From Brucella pecoris (GTDB taxonomy: Bacteria; Pseudomonadota; Alphaproteobacteria; Rhizobiales; Rhizobiaceae): 64,000 bases of DNA. Positions 17,577 to 25,134 of this stretch are shown piece after piece. How positions within the stretch are numbered: position 1 is the first letter of the stretch; each line of letters opens with the position of its first letter. The notes under the pieces were generated by a model. The model saw nothing but the letters and a program-made list of their open reading frames with translations, was not told where the DNA came from and ran no database searches. The stretch is from positions 310,001 to 374,000 of the forward strand of contig NZ_VEWK01000004.1 in NCBI RefSeq assembly GCF_006376675.1, given 5' to 3'. Made by a program: the position numbers and the translations under genes.

Positions 17577-17673
17577 GGGAGGTTGGTGGTGGACGAGCCA
17601 CTCGCCAACCGGGTCAGGTCCGGAAGGAAGCAGCCCTAACGAGCCACGGCACGGGTCATCGTGCCAGCCTCCC
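17577..17673 (+). ncRNA. ffs: Signal recognition particle RNA, small bacterial type (4.5S)
   Basis: The ends GGGAGG (17577-17582) and CCTCCC (17668-17673) pair to close a single long hairpin of 97 nt. The conserved domain IV core GGTCAGGTCCGGAAGGAAGC is present at 17612-17631, with the matching CAGCCCTAACGAGCC on the other side. This RNA binds Ffh to target membrane proteins to the translocon. Its place just upstream of dnaX is common in Hyphomicrobiales. Confidence 0.95.
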
Positions 17674-17794
17674 ACCCTTTCTCACGACGCCGACGACTGT
17701 TGATGGGTTGCCTCTTTGGTTGACGCCGCTCATGCGTCCGGTCCAAACTGGCGACTGAGAAAAAAGCGGAACAGGAAGAACGGAAGGGCAGCTC

Positions 17795-19615
17795 ATGGAC
17801 ACAAAATCCGCTGATGGCGCCTATCGCGTTCTCGCCCGCAAATATCGCCCCCAGAATTTCAACGACCTGATCGGCCAGGAGCCGATGGTTCGCACGCTCA
17901 AGAACGCGTTCGAGACGGGCCGCATTGCGCAGGCCTGGATGCTCACCGGCGTTCGCGGGGTCGGCAAGACCACCACGGCGCGCATTCTGGCGCGCGCGCT
18001 CAATTACAAGACCGATACGATCGACCAGCCGACTATCGATCTTTCCGTGCAGGGTGAAAACTGCCAGGCGATCATGGAAGGCCGTCATGTCGATGTGATC
18101 GAGATGGACGCCGCTTCGCATACCGGCATCGACGATATCCGCGAGATCATCGAGCAGGTGCGCTACCGCCCGGTTTCTGCGCGTTATAAAGTCTATATCA
18201 TCGACGAAGTGCACATGCTCTCCAATCAGGCTTTCAACGGCCTGTTGAAGACGCTGGAAGAGCCGCCGCCGCACGTCAAGTTCATCTTTGCCACCACCGA
18301 AATCCGAAAAGTTCCGATTACGGTCCTGTCGCGCTGTCAGCGCTTCGACCTGCGCCGCATCGAATCGGGCACGCTGGCGCAACATCTGCGTCGCATCGCG
18401 GAAGCGGAACAGATCGCGGTGGATGACACGTCGCTCGCCATGATCGCACGCGCAGGCGAAGGCTCGGCACGCGATTCGCTGTCGATCTTCGATCAGGCCA
18501 TTGCGCATGGTGCGGGCACCGTCACCGCGGAAGCCGTGCGCTCCATGCTGGGCCTTGCCGACCGCGCCCGTATCATCGACCTGTTCGAAATGCTGATGCG
18601 CGGCGATGTAGCCGGTGCACTGACAGAATTTCGTGCGCAATATGATGTCGGTGCCGACCCATCGGTCGTGCTGACCGATCTTGCCGATTTCAACCATCTG
18701 GTGACACGCCTGCGCTTCACGCCCGACGTGGCAGAAGACGTGTCGCTGTCGGAAGATGAGCGTGTGCGCGGTCGGGAATTCGCGCAGAAACTTTCTGTCC
18801 GTGGGCTGTCGCGCACCTGGCAGATGTTGCTCAAGGGCATTGTGGAAGTCGATACGGCGACCAGACCGGTTCAGGCTGCAGAAATGCTGTTGATCCGGCT
18901 TGCCCATGCCGCCGATCTGCCGACGCTGGATGAAGCGATTCGCGGTCTCGATAATGGCTCCGTTTCGGCACCGCGTCCGCAGCCGGGCAATCCGCGGCCG
19001 AATGGCGGTGGTGGTCAGCCTGAAGCGCGCTTTGCCACCGATGCGGTTGGTTCGTCTTCGATGGCTCCTGTCTCCGGTGGACCGGCCACGGCCATGCGTA
19101 TCGTGGAAACGCCGCCGCAGCCGGTTCAGCCATCTGCCGCGCCGCAGCCAATCGTCGAGAATACGCCGCAGCCTTCGGTGCCGGTCAACAGCTTGCATGA
19201 TGTCGTCGCATTGGCCGACAAACATCGCGATATGCAGTTCAAGATCCTGGTCAAAAGCTGCGTGCGGCTCGCATCCATTGCACCTGGACGGCTGGAAATC
19301 GGACTTACCGACGATGCGCCGAAATCGCTGCCAAGCGACATTTCGCAACGCCTCCTGAACTGGACCGGTATTCGCTGGGTGGTGACCGTTGCGCGTGACG
19401 TGGCGGGGCAGACCATTTCTGAGGCGGAAACCGAGCGTCGCGACAATCTGGTGACCGATGCCCGTGCCGATCCCGATGTTGCCGCTATTCTCGCGGCCTT
19501 TCCGGGCGCGAAAATCACCGACGTGCGCATTGCCGTGTCGGAACAGAATGACGACGAGGACATCGACCTCGACGCCGTGGTGGAAACACCAGACGCCCCG
19601 TCTGAAGACGACTGA
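17795..19615 (+). CDS. dnaX: DNA polymerase III subunits gamma and tau
   Basis: Clamp-loader ATPase of the replisome, 606 residues. Walker A is GVRGVGKT at residues 52-59, Walker B is VYIIDEVHML, and the SRC sensor motif is in LSRCQRFDLRR. The four-cysteine zinc module normally found just after Walker A is degenerate: between residues 70 and 95 only Cys90 remains. A Pro-rich linker follows near residues 385-465 and a tau-type C-terminal domain after it. I saw no strong slippery heptamer, so a separate gamma product is not supported. ybaB follows after 24 bases. Confidence 0.95.
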   Translation: MDTKSADGAYRVLARKYRPQNFNDLIGQEPMVRTLKNAFETGRIAQAWMLTGVRGVGKTTTARILARALNYKTDTIDQPTIDLSVQGENCQAIMEGRHVDVIEMDAASHTGIDDIREIIEQVRYRPVSARYKVYIIDEVHMLSNQAFNGLLKTLEEPPPHVKFIFATTEIRKVPITVLSRCQRFDLRRIESGTLAQHLRRIAEAEQIAVDDTSLAMIARAGEGSARDSLSIFDQAIAHGAGTVTAEAVRSMLGLADRARIIDLFEMLMRGDVAGALTEFRAQYDVGADPSVVLTDLADFNHLVTRLRFTPDVAEDVSLSEDERVRGREFAQKLSVRGLSRTWQMLLKGIVEVDTATRPVQAAEMLLIRLAHAADLPTLDEAIRGLDNGSVSAPRPQPGNPRPNGGGGQPEARFATDAVGSSSMAPVSGGPATAMRIVETPPQPVQPSAAPQPIVENTPQPSVPVNSLHDVVALADKHRDMQFKILVKSCVRLASIAPGRLEIGLTDDAPKSLPSDISQRLLNWTGIRWVVTVARDVAGQTISEAETERRDNLVTDARADPDVAAILAAFPGAKITDVRIAVSEQNDDEDIDLDAVVETPDAPSEDD

Positions 19616-19639
19616 TTTACGGAATGATGGAGTGAACCC

Positions 19640-19963
19640 ATGCGTGACATGATGGGCATGATGAAGCAGGCGAAGGAATTGCAGGCCAAGATGAAGGCCA
19701 TGCAGGATGAAATCGCCACTATGGAAGCCTCGGCCTCTTCGGGCGGCGGTCTCGTGACGATCACGCTTTCCGGCAAGGGCACCTTGTCGGCACTGAAGAT
19801 CGACCCGTCGCTGATGAAGGAAGAAGAGGTGGAAATCCTCGAAGACCTTATCATCGCGGCGCATAACGACGCCAAGGCGAAGCTCGAAGCGGCCATGGCC
19901 GAGAAGACGCAGTCGCTCACCGCCGGTCTGCCGATCCCTCCGGGGTTTAAGTTACCGTTTTAA
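19640..19963 (+). CDS. ybaB: YbaB/EbfC family nucleoid-associated protein
   Basis: Small (107 residues) DNA-binding protein; the family forms tweezer-like dimers that bind DNA nonspecifically. It begins [18 protein letters not shown] and has the conserved core [13 protein letters not shown] and the [13 protein letters not shown] helix. The dnaX-ybaB-recR order is highly conserved in bacteria. The recR gene follows after a 107-base gap that holds a strong inverted repeat. Confidence 0.93.
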   Translation: MRDMMGMMKQAKELQAKMKAMQDEIATMEASASSGGGLVTITLSGKGTLSALKIDPSLMKEEEVEILEDLIIAAHNDAKAKLEAAMAEKTQSLTAGLPIPPGFKLPF

Positions 19964-19968
19964 GTGAG

Positions 19969-20063
19969 TAGGGCAGTAAGGCATTAGGGCAGTATGTTTT
20001 TCTGCCCGAAACGCTGCTGCCTCCGCTTTCCCTATTGCCTTACTGCCCTATTGCCGTATTGCC
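19969..20063. repeat. Inverted repeat between ybaB and recR
   Basis: Perfect 15-bp arms TAGGGCAGTAAGGCA (19969-19983) and TGCCTTACTGCCCTA (20036-20050) flank about 52 bases. TAGGGCAGTA occurs twice on the left (19969 and 19985) and TATTGCC three times on the right (20033, 20049, 20057). It would form a long hairpin in the dnaX-ybaB-recR transcript just before the recR start. Confidence 0.8.
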
Positions 20064-20070
20064 TTAAAAG

Positions 20071-20676
20071 ATGTCCAAACGAATAGCCGGTCCTGAAATC
20101 GAACGTCTCATCCAGCTTCTGGCCCGCGTGCCGGGGCTTGGACCGCGTTCGGCCCGTCGTGCGGCTCTGCACCTTATCAAGAAGAAGGAAGCGCTTCTGG
20201 TGCCGCTTGGTGGCGCCATGCAGGAGGCTGCCGAAAAGGTGCGCATCTGTTCGTGCTGCGGCAATGTCGATACGTCCGATCCATGCACGATCTGCACCGA
20301 TGATCGCCGCGATCCCGCCACCCTCATCGTGGTGGAGGATGTTTCCGATCTTTGGGCACTGGAACGGGCTGGCACGATGAATGTGCGCTATCACGTTCTC
20401 GGCGGTCGCCTGTCGCCGCTCGATGGCATCGGTCCGGACGATCTCAACATCAAGGGCCTGGTGGAACGGGTGGCCAGCGGTGAGATCAAGGAAGTGATTC
20501 TCGCGGTCAACGCCACCGTCGAAGGCCAGACCACGGCGCATTACATCACCGACCAGCTATCGAGCTTCGACATACGCGTCACGCGGCTCGCCCATGGAGT
20601 TCCGGTCGGCGGCGAACTCGACTATCTGGATGAAGGCACGCTTGCTGCTGCGTTACGGGCAAGAACAACCCTTTAG
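20071..20676 (+). CDS. recR: Recombination protein RecR
   Basis: RecR (201 residues) acts with RecF and RecO to load RecA on gapped DNA. It has the helix-hairpin-helix segment [14 protein letters not shown] near residues 17-30, a zinc finger with cysteines at 60-75 (ICSCCG and CTIC), and a Toprim domain with LIVVED and the [14 protein letters not shown] segment. A ribosome binding site is weak (AAAAG directly before ATG), so translation may depend on the fold of the upstream inverted repeat. Confidence 0.95.
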   Translation: MSKRIAGPEIERLIQLLARVPGLGPRSARRAALHLIKKKEALLVPLGGAMQEAAEKVRICSCCGNVDTSDPCTICTDDRRDPATLIVVEDVSDLWALERAGTMNVRYHVLGGRLSPLDGIGPDDLNIKGLVERVASGEIKEVILAVNATVEGQTTAHYITDQLSSFDIRVTRLAHGVPVGGELDYLDEGTLAAALRARTTL

Positions 20677-20690
20677 GTTTGGAGACATGC

Positions 20691-21950
20691 ATGGCAGCGG
20701 GATATGGGAAGCGTAGCCTGAAGATTGCTCTCGGACTGGTAGCCGGCCTTGCCATTTCTCCCGCCATTGCCGCACCGTCCAAGGCGCAGATTGAAAGCCA
20801 GTATCGCACCTGGCTCGAAAAGGATCTCTGGCCGGAAGCGAAGGCAGCCGGCGTGTCCCGCGCCGTATTCGATCAGGCTTTTGCCGGTGTCTCGATCAAC
20901 TGGAAGCTGCCAGACCTTGTCATTCCCGGCGAAAAGCCTTCAACTCCGAAAGAGCAGAAACAAGCTGAATTCGGCGCACCCGGCAAATATTTCAACGCAA
21001 AGACTATTGCGTCGCTCACGAGCGGCGGCAAGGCGCGCTATGGCCAATATGCCAACCTCTTGAAGCGCATCGAACAGAAATACGGTGTTCCGGGGCCTGT
21101 CCTGCTTGCCGTATGGGGCCGTGAATCCGGCTTCGGCACGGTGAAGATTCCCTACAATGCCTATGAGGTTCTCGGCACCAAGGCTTATCTGGCGACCCGC
21201 AAGGACATGTTCCGCAAGGAACTGATCGCCGCGCTCGAAATTGCTTCGAAGGGTTACATCGATGAAAGCGGGATGAAAAGCTCGTGGGCGGGCGCGCTCG
21301 GCCAGCCGCAATTCATGCCGACTTCCTATCTGAAGCACGCCGTCGATTTCGACGGTGATGGCAAGCGCGATATCTGGAATTCGGTGCCCGATACACTGGC
21401 CTCCATCGCCAACTATCTGAAGCTTCACGGCTGGCAGAAGGGGCGCGACTGGGGCTTTGAAGTGAATGTTCCGCAGAACGTGTCCTGCTCGCTGGAAGGG
21501 CCGGATCAGGGCAAGACGATTGCCGAATGGGCCAAGCTCGGCATTACGCGGGTGAATGGTAAGCCATTTCCGGCCAATGAAATGAAAGGCGAGGGCTTTT
21601 TGCTCATGCCCGCTGGTCGCTATGGCCCGGCCTTCGTCGTGAGCCCGAATTTTTACGTGCTCAAAGACTATAATATGAGCGATCTCTATGCGCTCTTTAT
21701 CGGCCATGTCGGTGATCGCATCGCCTATGGTGCGGGCGAGTTCAGTCGCGCATGGGGCGATGTCGGTTCCATGTATCGCTCCGATATCGGCGCAATGCAG
21801 AAACGCATGCAGGCGCTGGGTTATGATGTCGGCAAGCCCGACGGTCTGCCCGGCTTCAAGACGCGCCGCTCGATCGGCCTGTGGCAGGCCAAGAACGGCT
21901 TACCGTCGACCTGCTTCCCGCAGCCCGAATTGTTGCGTCAGATTCGCTGA
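20691..21950 (+). CDS. Lytic murein transglycosylase with C-terminal peptidoglycan-binding domain
   Basis: Secreted MltB-type enzyme (419 residues) that cleaves the glycan strand to 1,6-anhydro-MurNAc. A signal peptide ends near AIA at residue 28. The catalytic Glu145 is in VWGRESGFG, followed by the GALGQPQFMPTSY motif near residue 194, and a PG_binding_1 domain is at about residues 365-415 (RMQALGYDVGKPDG). TTG 20679 opens the frame earlier, but ATG 20691 has GGAG six bases upstream. Its end overlaps the convergent LysR gene by 13 bases. Confidence 0.92.
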   Translation: MAAGYGKRSLKIALGLVAGLAISPAIAAPSKAQIESQYRTWLEKDLWPEAKAAGVSRAVFDQAFAGVSINWKLPDLVIPGEKPSTPKEQKQAEFGAPGKYFNAKTIASLTSGGKARYGQYANLLKRIEQKYGVPGPVLLAVWGRESGFGTVKIPYNAYEVLGTKAYLATRKDMFRKELIAALEIASKGYIDESGMKSSWAGALGQPQFMPTSYLKHAVDFDGDGKRDIWNSVPDTLASIANYLKLHGWQKGRDWGFEVNVPQNVSCSLEGPDQGKTIAEWAKLGITRVNGKPFPANEMKGEGFLLMPAGRYGPAFVVSPNFYVLKDYNMSDLYALFIGHVGDRIAYGAGEFSRAWGDVGSMYRSDIGAMQKRMQALGYDVGKPDGLPGFKTRRSIGLWQAKNGLPSTCFPQPELLRQIR

Positions 21951-22831
21951 TCCCTGCCGTTTAGCAGGCTGGCAAAAGCCTGCAGGGCTTTCGTCCTGTA
22001 GCGGTCGTTGTGCTGGAGCATGAGAAACTGGCGTTGCGGGAGAGCAAAGTCCGCCTTCACCAGTGTTCCTGCTGCAAGATGTGGGGCGGCGACAAGTTCC
22101 GATATGGCCGTCACATAGTCACCGGAGCGAACCGCCGAACAGATGGCTTCGTTCGAGGGGAGCTCCAGGGCCACATGCAGTCGGGCGGGATTGTAGCCGG
22201 AGGCGCGCATGGCATCCTCGAAAACGCTGCGTGTTCCCGATCCCTGCTCGCGCAAAATCCACTTTCCCTCGAAAAGCCGGTCCCAGGTGAGCTTGCCGCT
22301 CCTCGCCCAGTCGTGATCGGGGCGTGCCACCAGAATAAGCTGGTCGGTCGCGACCCTGGTGATAGAAAGCGACGGCGCCTGCACCGCGCCTTCCACGAGG
22401 CCAATATCGGCGGCACCTTCCTCAGTCGCCTCGGTGACACTTTCAGTATTGCCGAGCGTCAGCCGCACATCGATCCTGGGAAAGGCCGCGTGAAACTGTG
22501 CCAGAAAGGGCGGCAGCCAATAGCTGGCGATGGTCTGGCTGGCATGGATGGCAAGAATGCCGCGTTTGCCGCCGCCAAGTTCCGACAACATGCGCTCGGC
22601 GGAGTGGGCGCGTGAAAGTGTGGCGCGCGCCTCATCCAGAAACATGCGCCCGTCACCGGTCAGTTCTATCCGCCGCCCGATGCGGTTGAAGAGTGTCGCG
22701 CCATAGCGGTCCTCCATGGTGCGGATCGCCGAACTGACCGCCGAAGGGGTCAGATTCAAGGCTTCGGAAGCACGTGTGAGGTGCTCACGCTCGGCAACTT
22801 CAATGAAAATTCGTAGCTGTTCCAGCGTCAT
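21938..22831 (-). CDS. LysR family transcriptional regulator
   Basis: A 297-residue regulator with an N-terminal winged helix (MTLEQLRIFIEVAEREHLT, then SAVSSAIRTMEDRYGATLF) and a substrate-binding domain. It diverges from a YeiH-type transporter gene, which it probably controls. The open frame extends to 22870, but translation from ATG 22831 leaves a palindromic T-N11-A site (22843-22857) just upstream, which supports the shorter start. The effector is unknown; related LysR genes beside YeiH are thought to respond to sulfur compounds. Confidence 0.9.
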   Translation of the reverse strand: MTLEQLRIFIEVAEREHLTRASEALNLTPSAVSSAIRTMEDRYGATLFNRIGRRIELTGDGRMFLDEARATLSRAHSAERMLSELGGGKRGILAIHASQTIASYWLPPFLAQFHAAFPRIDVRLTLGNTESVTEATEEGAADIGLVEGAVQAPSLSITRVATDQLILVARPDHDWARSGKLTWDRLFEGKWILREQGSGTRSVFEDAMRASGYNPARLHVALELPSNEAICSAVRSGDYVTAISELVAAPHLAAGTLVKADFALPQRQFLMLQHNDRYRTKALQAFASLLNGRDQRI

Positions 22832-22842
22832 AGCGGCAACCG

Positions 22843-22857
22843 TTCGATTTAATCGAA
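22843..22857. promoter_or_regulatory. Candidate LysR operator (T-N11-A palindrome)
   Basis: TTCGATTTAATCGAA is a perfect 7-1-7 palindrome containing the T-N11-A pattern of LysR-type boxes. It lies in the divergent region, 12 bases upstream of the LysR start, and would fit autoregulation plus control of the YeiH gene. Confidence 0.6.
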
Positions 22858-22929
22858 TGAAATATGCCATATAATGAAATGGAATGAACAGGGAAAATCA
22901 GGCATCTAATCAGAAAATAATTCTCATAC

Positions 22930-22976
22930 GAGCATTTCCAGCAAAAGTGCGACGCGGTTTTGCGTGGGACAATGCG
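22930..22976. repeat. Half copy of the palindromic repeat family upstream of the YeiH gene
   Basis: GAGCATTTCCAGCAAAAGTG then CGACGCGGTTTTGCG and AATGCGG match the first module of the element at 60029-60134 with only a few differences. It contributes the apparent 5' extension of the YeiH reading frame. Confidence 0.75.
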
Positions 22977-23001
22977 GAAAATGCAACCAGTCAGATTTGA
23001 A

Positions 23002-24021
23002 ATGCCGAAAATGACATACTCCAAAATCCAGAACATCCTCCCAGGACTTGGCTTGAGCGTCGCCGTTGCAATAGCGGCGATCGGGCTTGAGAAAGTCGAG
23101 GAACATTATGCAGGGCGCGCCTGGCTTGAAGCGCTGGTGATTGCCATTCTCCTTGGTACGCTCGTGCGGACGTTCATGCGTCCGGGCAAGCAATTCAACA
23201 AGGGCATCGGCTTTTCCGCCAAGCTTCTTCTGGAAATTGCCGTGGTGATGCTCGGTGCATCAATCAGCGCCAGCGCGGTCGTGGCTGCAGGTTCCGGGCT
23301 CATCTTCGGCATTGCAGGCGTCGTGGTGGTCGCTATCACGCTTAGCTACGGGATCGGACGCTTGCTGAAACTTCCCCATCGTATGGCTGTTCTGGTCGCA
23401 TGCGGCAATTCCATTTGCGGCAATTCCGCCATTGCCGCTACCGCACCGGTCATTGGTGCTGGAAGCGAGGACGTGGCGGCCTCCATCGCCTTCACCGCGA
23501 TTCTCGGCGTGGTCGTCGTGCTGCTCCTGCCGCTGCTGGTACCGCTTCTGGGGCTGTCGCACACGCAATACGGCGTGCTGGCGGGCCTGACTGTCTACGC
23601 AGTGCCACAGGTTCTGGCCGCGACCGCTCCGGTCGCGACGATCAGTGTGCAGCTTGGTACATTGGTGAAGCTTGTGCGCGTGCTGATGCTTGGGCCGGTC
23701 ATTCTCGCGCTGGCGCTTCTCGCCGGTAACAAGAATGCGGAGGTCAAGCCAGGTTTCTTCCAACTGGTGCCGTGGTTCATCCTCGGCTTTCTCGGCATGA
23801 TGGCGCTGCATTCGTTGCATCTGATCCCGGAAACGATCCTGCCCGGTATTCAATATGCCTCGACCCTTCTCACGATCATTTCGATGGCAGCTCTCGGCCT
23901 CGGTGTGGACATCCGTTCGGTCGCATCGGCAGGCGGTCGGGTCACGTTGACCGCCGTACTTTCGCTCGTGGCCCTTTGCACCATCAGCCTTGGTCTGATC
24001 CATATGCTCAGTGTTGCATAA
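23002..24021 (+). CDS. YeiH family putative sulfate exporter (UPF0324)
   Basis: Integral membrane protein of about 339 residues with roughly ten hydrophobic segments. The family signature ACGNSICGNSAIAATAPVI near residue 135, and the repeat-like AVPQVLAATAP further on, identify the YeiH/UPF0324 group, some members of which are linked to export of sulfate or organosulfonate breakdown products. The start is uncertain: the frame is open from TTG 22960, but the first codons derive from a repeat, and ATGs at 22972, 22981, 23002 and 23011 have no clear ribosome binding site. A LysR gene is divergent. Confidence 0.85.
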   Translation: MPKMTYSKIQNILPGLGLSVAVAIAAIGLEKVEEHYAGRAWLEALVIAILLGTLVRTFMRPGKQFNKGIGFSAKLLLEIAVVMLGASISASAVVAAGSGLIFGIAGVVVVAITLSYGIGRLLKLPHRMAVLVACGNSICGNSAIAATAPVIGAGSEDVAASIAFTAILGVVVVLLLPLLVPLLGLSHTQYGVLAGLTVYAVPQVLAATAPVATISVQLGTLVKLVRVLMLGPVILALALLAGNKNAEVKPGFFQLVPWFILGFLGMMALHSLHLIPETILPGIQYASTLLTIISMAALGLGVDIRSVASAGGRVTLTAVLSLVALCTISLGLIHMLSVA

Positions 24022-24047
24022 AAAGCCGGGATGGTTCACATCCCGGC
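24020..24047 (-). terminator. Rho-independent terminator of the YfdX gene
   Basis: Stem GCCGGGATG (24025-24033) and CATCCCGGC (24039-24047) with a 5-base loop; on the minus strand it is followed by TTTTTATG. The plus strand lacks a T run, so it serves the minus-strand gene better than the convergent YeiH gene. Confidence 0.85.
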
Positions 24048-24068
24048 CATTCATCCTGCAAGTTACTC

Positions 24069-24833
24069 TCAGCTTTTCTTGGCAGTATCAGCAGGCTTTG
24101 CGCCGTCAGCGGGCTTTGCGTTCGCTGGCGCGTTGGCCGTTTTGCCAGCGTCCTTATTGTCGTCCATCGACATATTGGAGCGGATCGTCACCATATGTTC
24201 CGCCTTGATGAGGGTCAGGTTGGCGTCATAATATTTAGCGTCGCCGAGTTGCTCCAAAGCCAGATCGACGTCCTTGTCGATGGCGGGCAGATTAGCCGTC
24301 GTTTCGGTTATCACCAGATCGATATCCGCGAGCTTCAGTTCTTCCTGCGCCTCTTTCTTGCGGCCATGCTGGATATGCTCGTTGGCCTTTTTGAGATGCG
24401 CTGCCTTTTCCGGCGTCAGCTTGTAATCGTCGACCACGCCGACTTCCATATCGACCGGCAGTGTGCCTGATTGAACCTCGGCGATTTCATCGGCCGAAGC
24501 GCCAGCCGTTTTCATCTTGTCGAGCAGTGAAGGGGTATCTTTCAGCGCCTTATCCAGATCGTCCTTGACGGTCGTCAGGATGACCTTTGCCTGGTCCGGC
24601 GTTCCCTGAAAAATGGCCAGTCGCGCCAGTGTGACGCCGCGCACCGCTGCAAGGCCGTCACCGGAAATCGCATCCAGCTTCTTGATGGCGTCCTGCTGTG
24701 CGGCTTTCGTGCTCTGTGCTGCAGCAGCCTTCGGCTTTGCCGCATCGTCGGCGAAGCTGGGCGCTGCAAGAGAAGCGCTCAGCAGGGCGGTTGAAAGCAA
24801 CATTGTAGTCAAAGAAGTGGTTTTGGAAATCAT
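24069..24833 (-). CDS. YfdX family secreted protein
   Basis: This 254-residue protein has a Sec signal peptide (cleavage near SFADD at residue 29) and a YfdX domain: AIKKLDAISGDGLAAVRGV, ARLAIFQGTPDQAKVIL and the HIQHGRKKEAQEELKLADI helix. YfdX proteins are stress-induced periplasmic proteins in enteric bacteria, with roles proposed in acid and antibiotic tolerance. The C-terminal 35 residues are a low-complexity Ala/Pro/Lys tail. It is monocistronic, with its own terminator and an AT-rich upstream region. Confidence 0.85.
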   Translation of the reverse strand: MISKTTSLTTMLLSTALLSASLAAPSFADDAAKPKAAAAQSTKAAQQDAIKKLDAISGDGLAAVRGVTLARLAIFQGTPDQAKVILTTVKDDLDKALKDTPSLLDKMKTAGASADEIAEVQSGTLPVDMEVGVVDDYKLTPEKAAHLKKANEHIQHGRKKEAQEELKLADIDLVITETTANLPAIDKDVDLALEQLGDAKYYDANLTLIKAEHMVTIRSNMSMDDNKDAGKTANAPANAKPADGAKPADTAKKS

Positions 24834-25134
24834 AGTATCAATCCCTTCAAAATAATTATCTATATATATTTGAGGTCAATATTCTTTATAGACGCTTTTT
24901 TCCTCCAATATTTATGCAGTTAAAAGTTATTGTATATTTAAATGAAATCAAAGAAATAGATATCGGAATGGTATTGGATCGCGTTTCACTCCGGTCGGAT
25001 TATGCTCTAATCGATACATAAAATTCACCCGGTTCGTGACCATTTCGTGGCAAACGAAACACCTAAAATTTATTTAATAAAGAAAAAGCCCGCCGAGAGG
25101 CGGGCTTTTCCAAGTTCTATCGAAGAAGAAAAGA
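24834..25134. other. AT-rich intergenic region upstream of the YfdX gene
   Basis: About 300 bases, much richer in A and T than the neighbouring genes, without a credible reading frame. It must hold the YfdX promoter on the minus strand, and its right end carries the rpsA terminator (25081-25110). No other element is clear. Confidence 0.6.
25081..25110 (-). terminator. Rho-independent terminator of rpsA
   Basis: Stem AAGCCCGCC (25086-25094), loop GAGA, GGCGGGCTT (25099-25107), followed on the minus strand by TTTCTTTATT. It begins 28 bases past the rpsA stop. Confidence 0.9.

Noticed and set aside
17636..19864. 742-codon open frame on the minus strand across dnaX and ybaB
   Set aside because: Antisense shadow of dnaX in GC-rich DNA; low-complexity Arg/His-rich product, no domain, while both plus-strand genes are certain.
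24834..25080. AT-rich segment as a foreign island or origin
   Set aside because: Only about 250 bases, between native-looking genes, with no integrase, attachment site or DnaA-box cluster seen.
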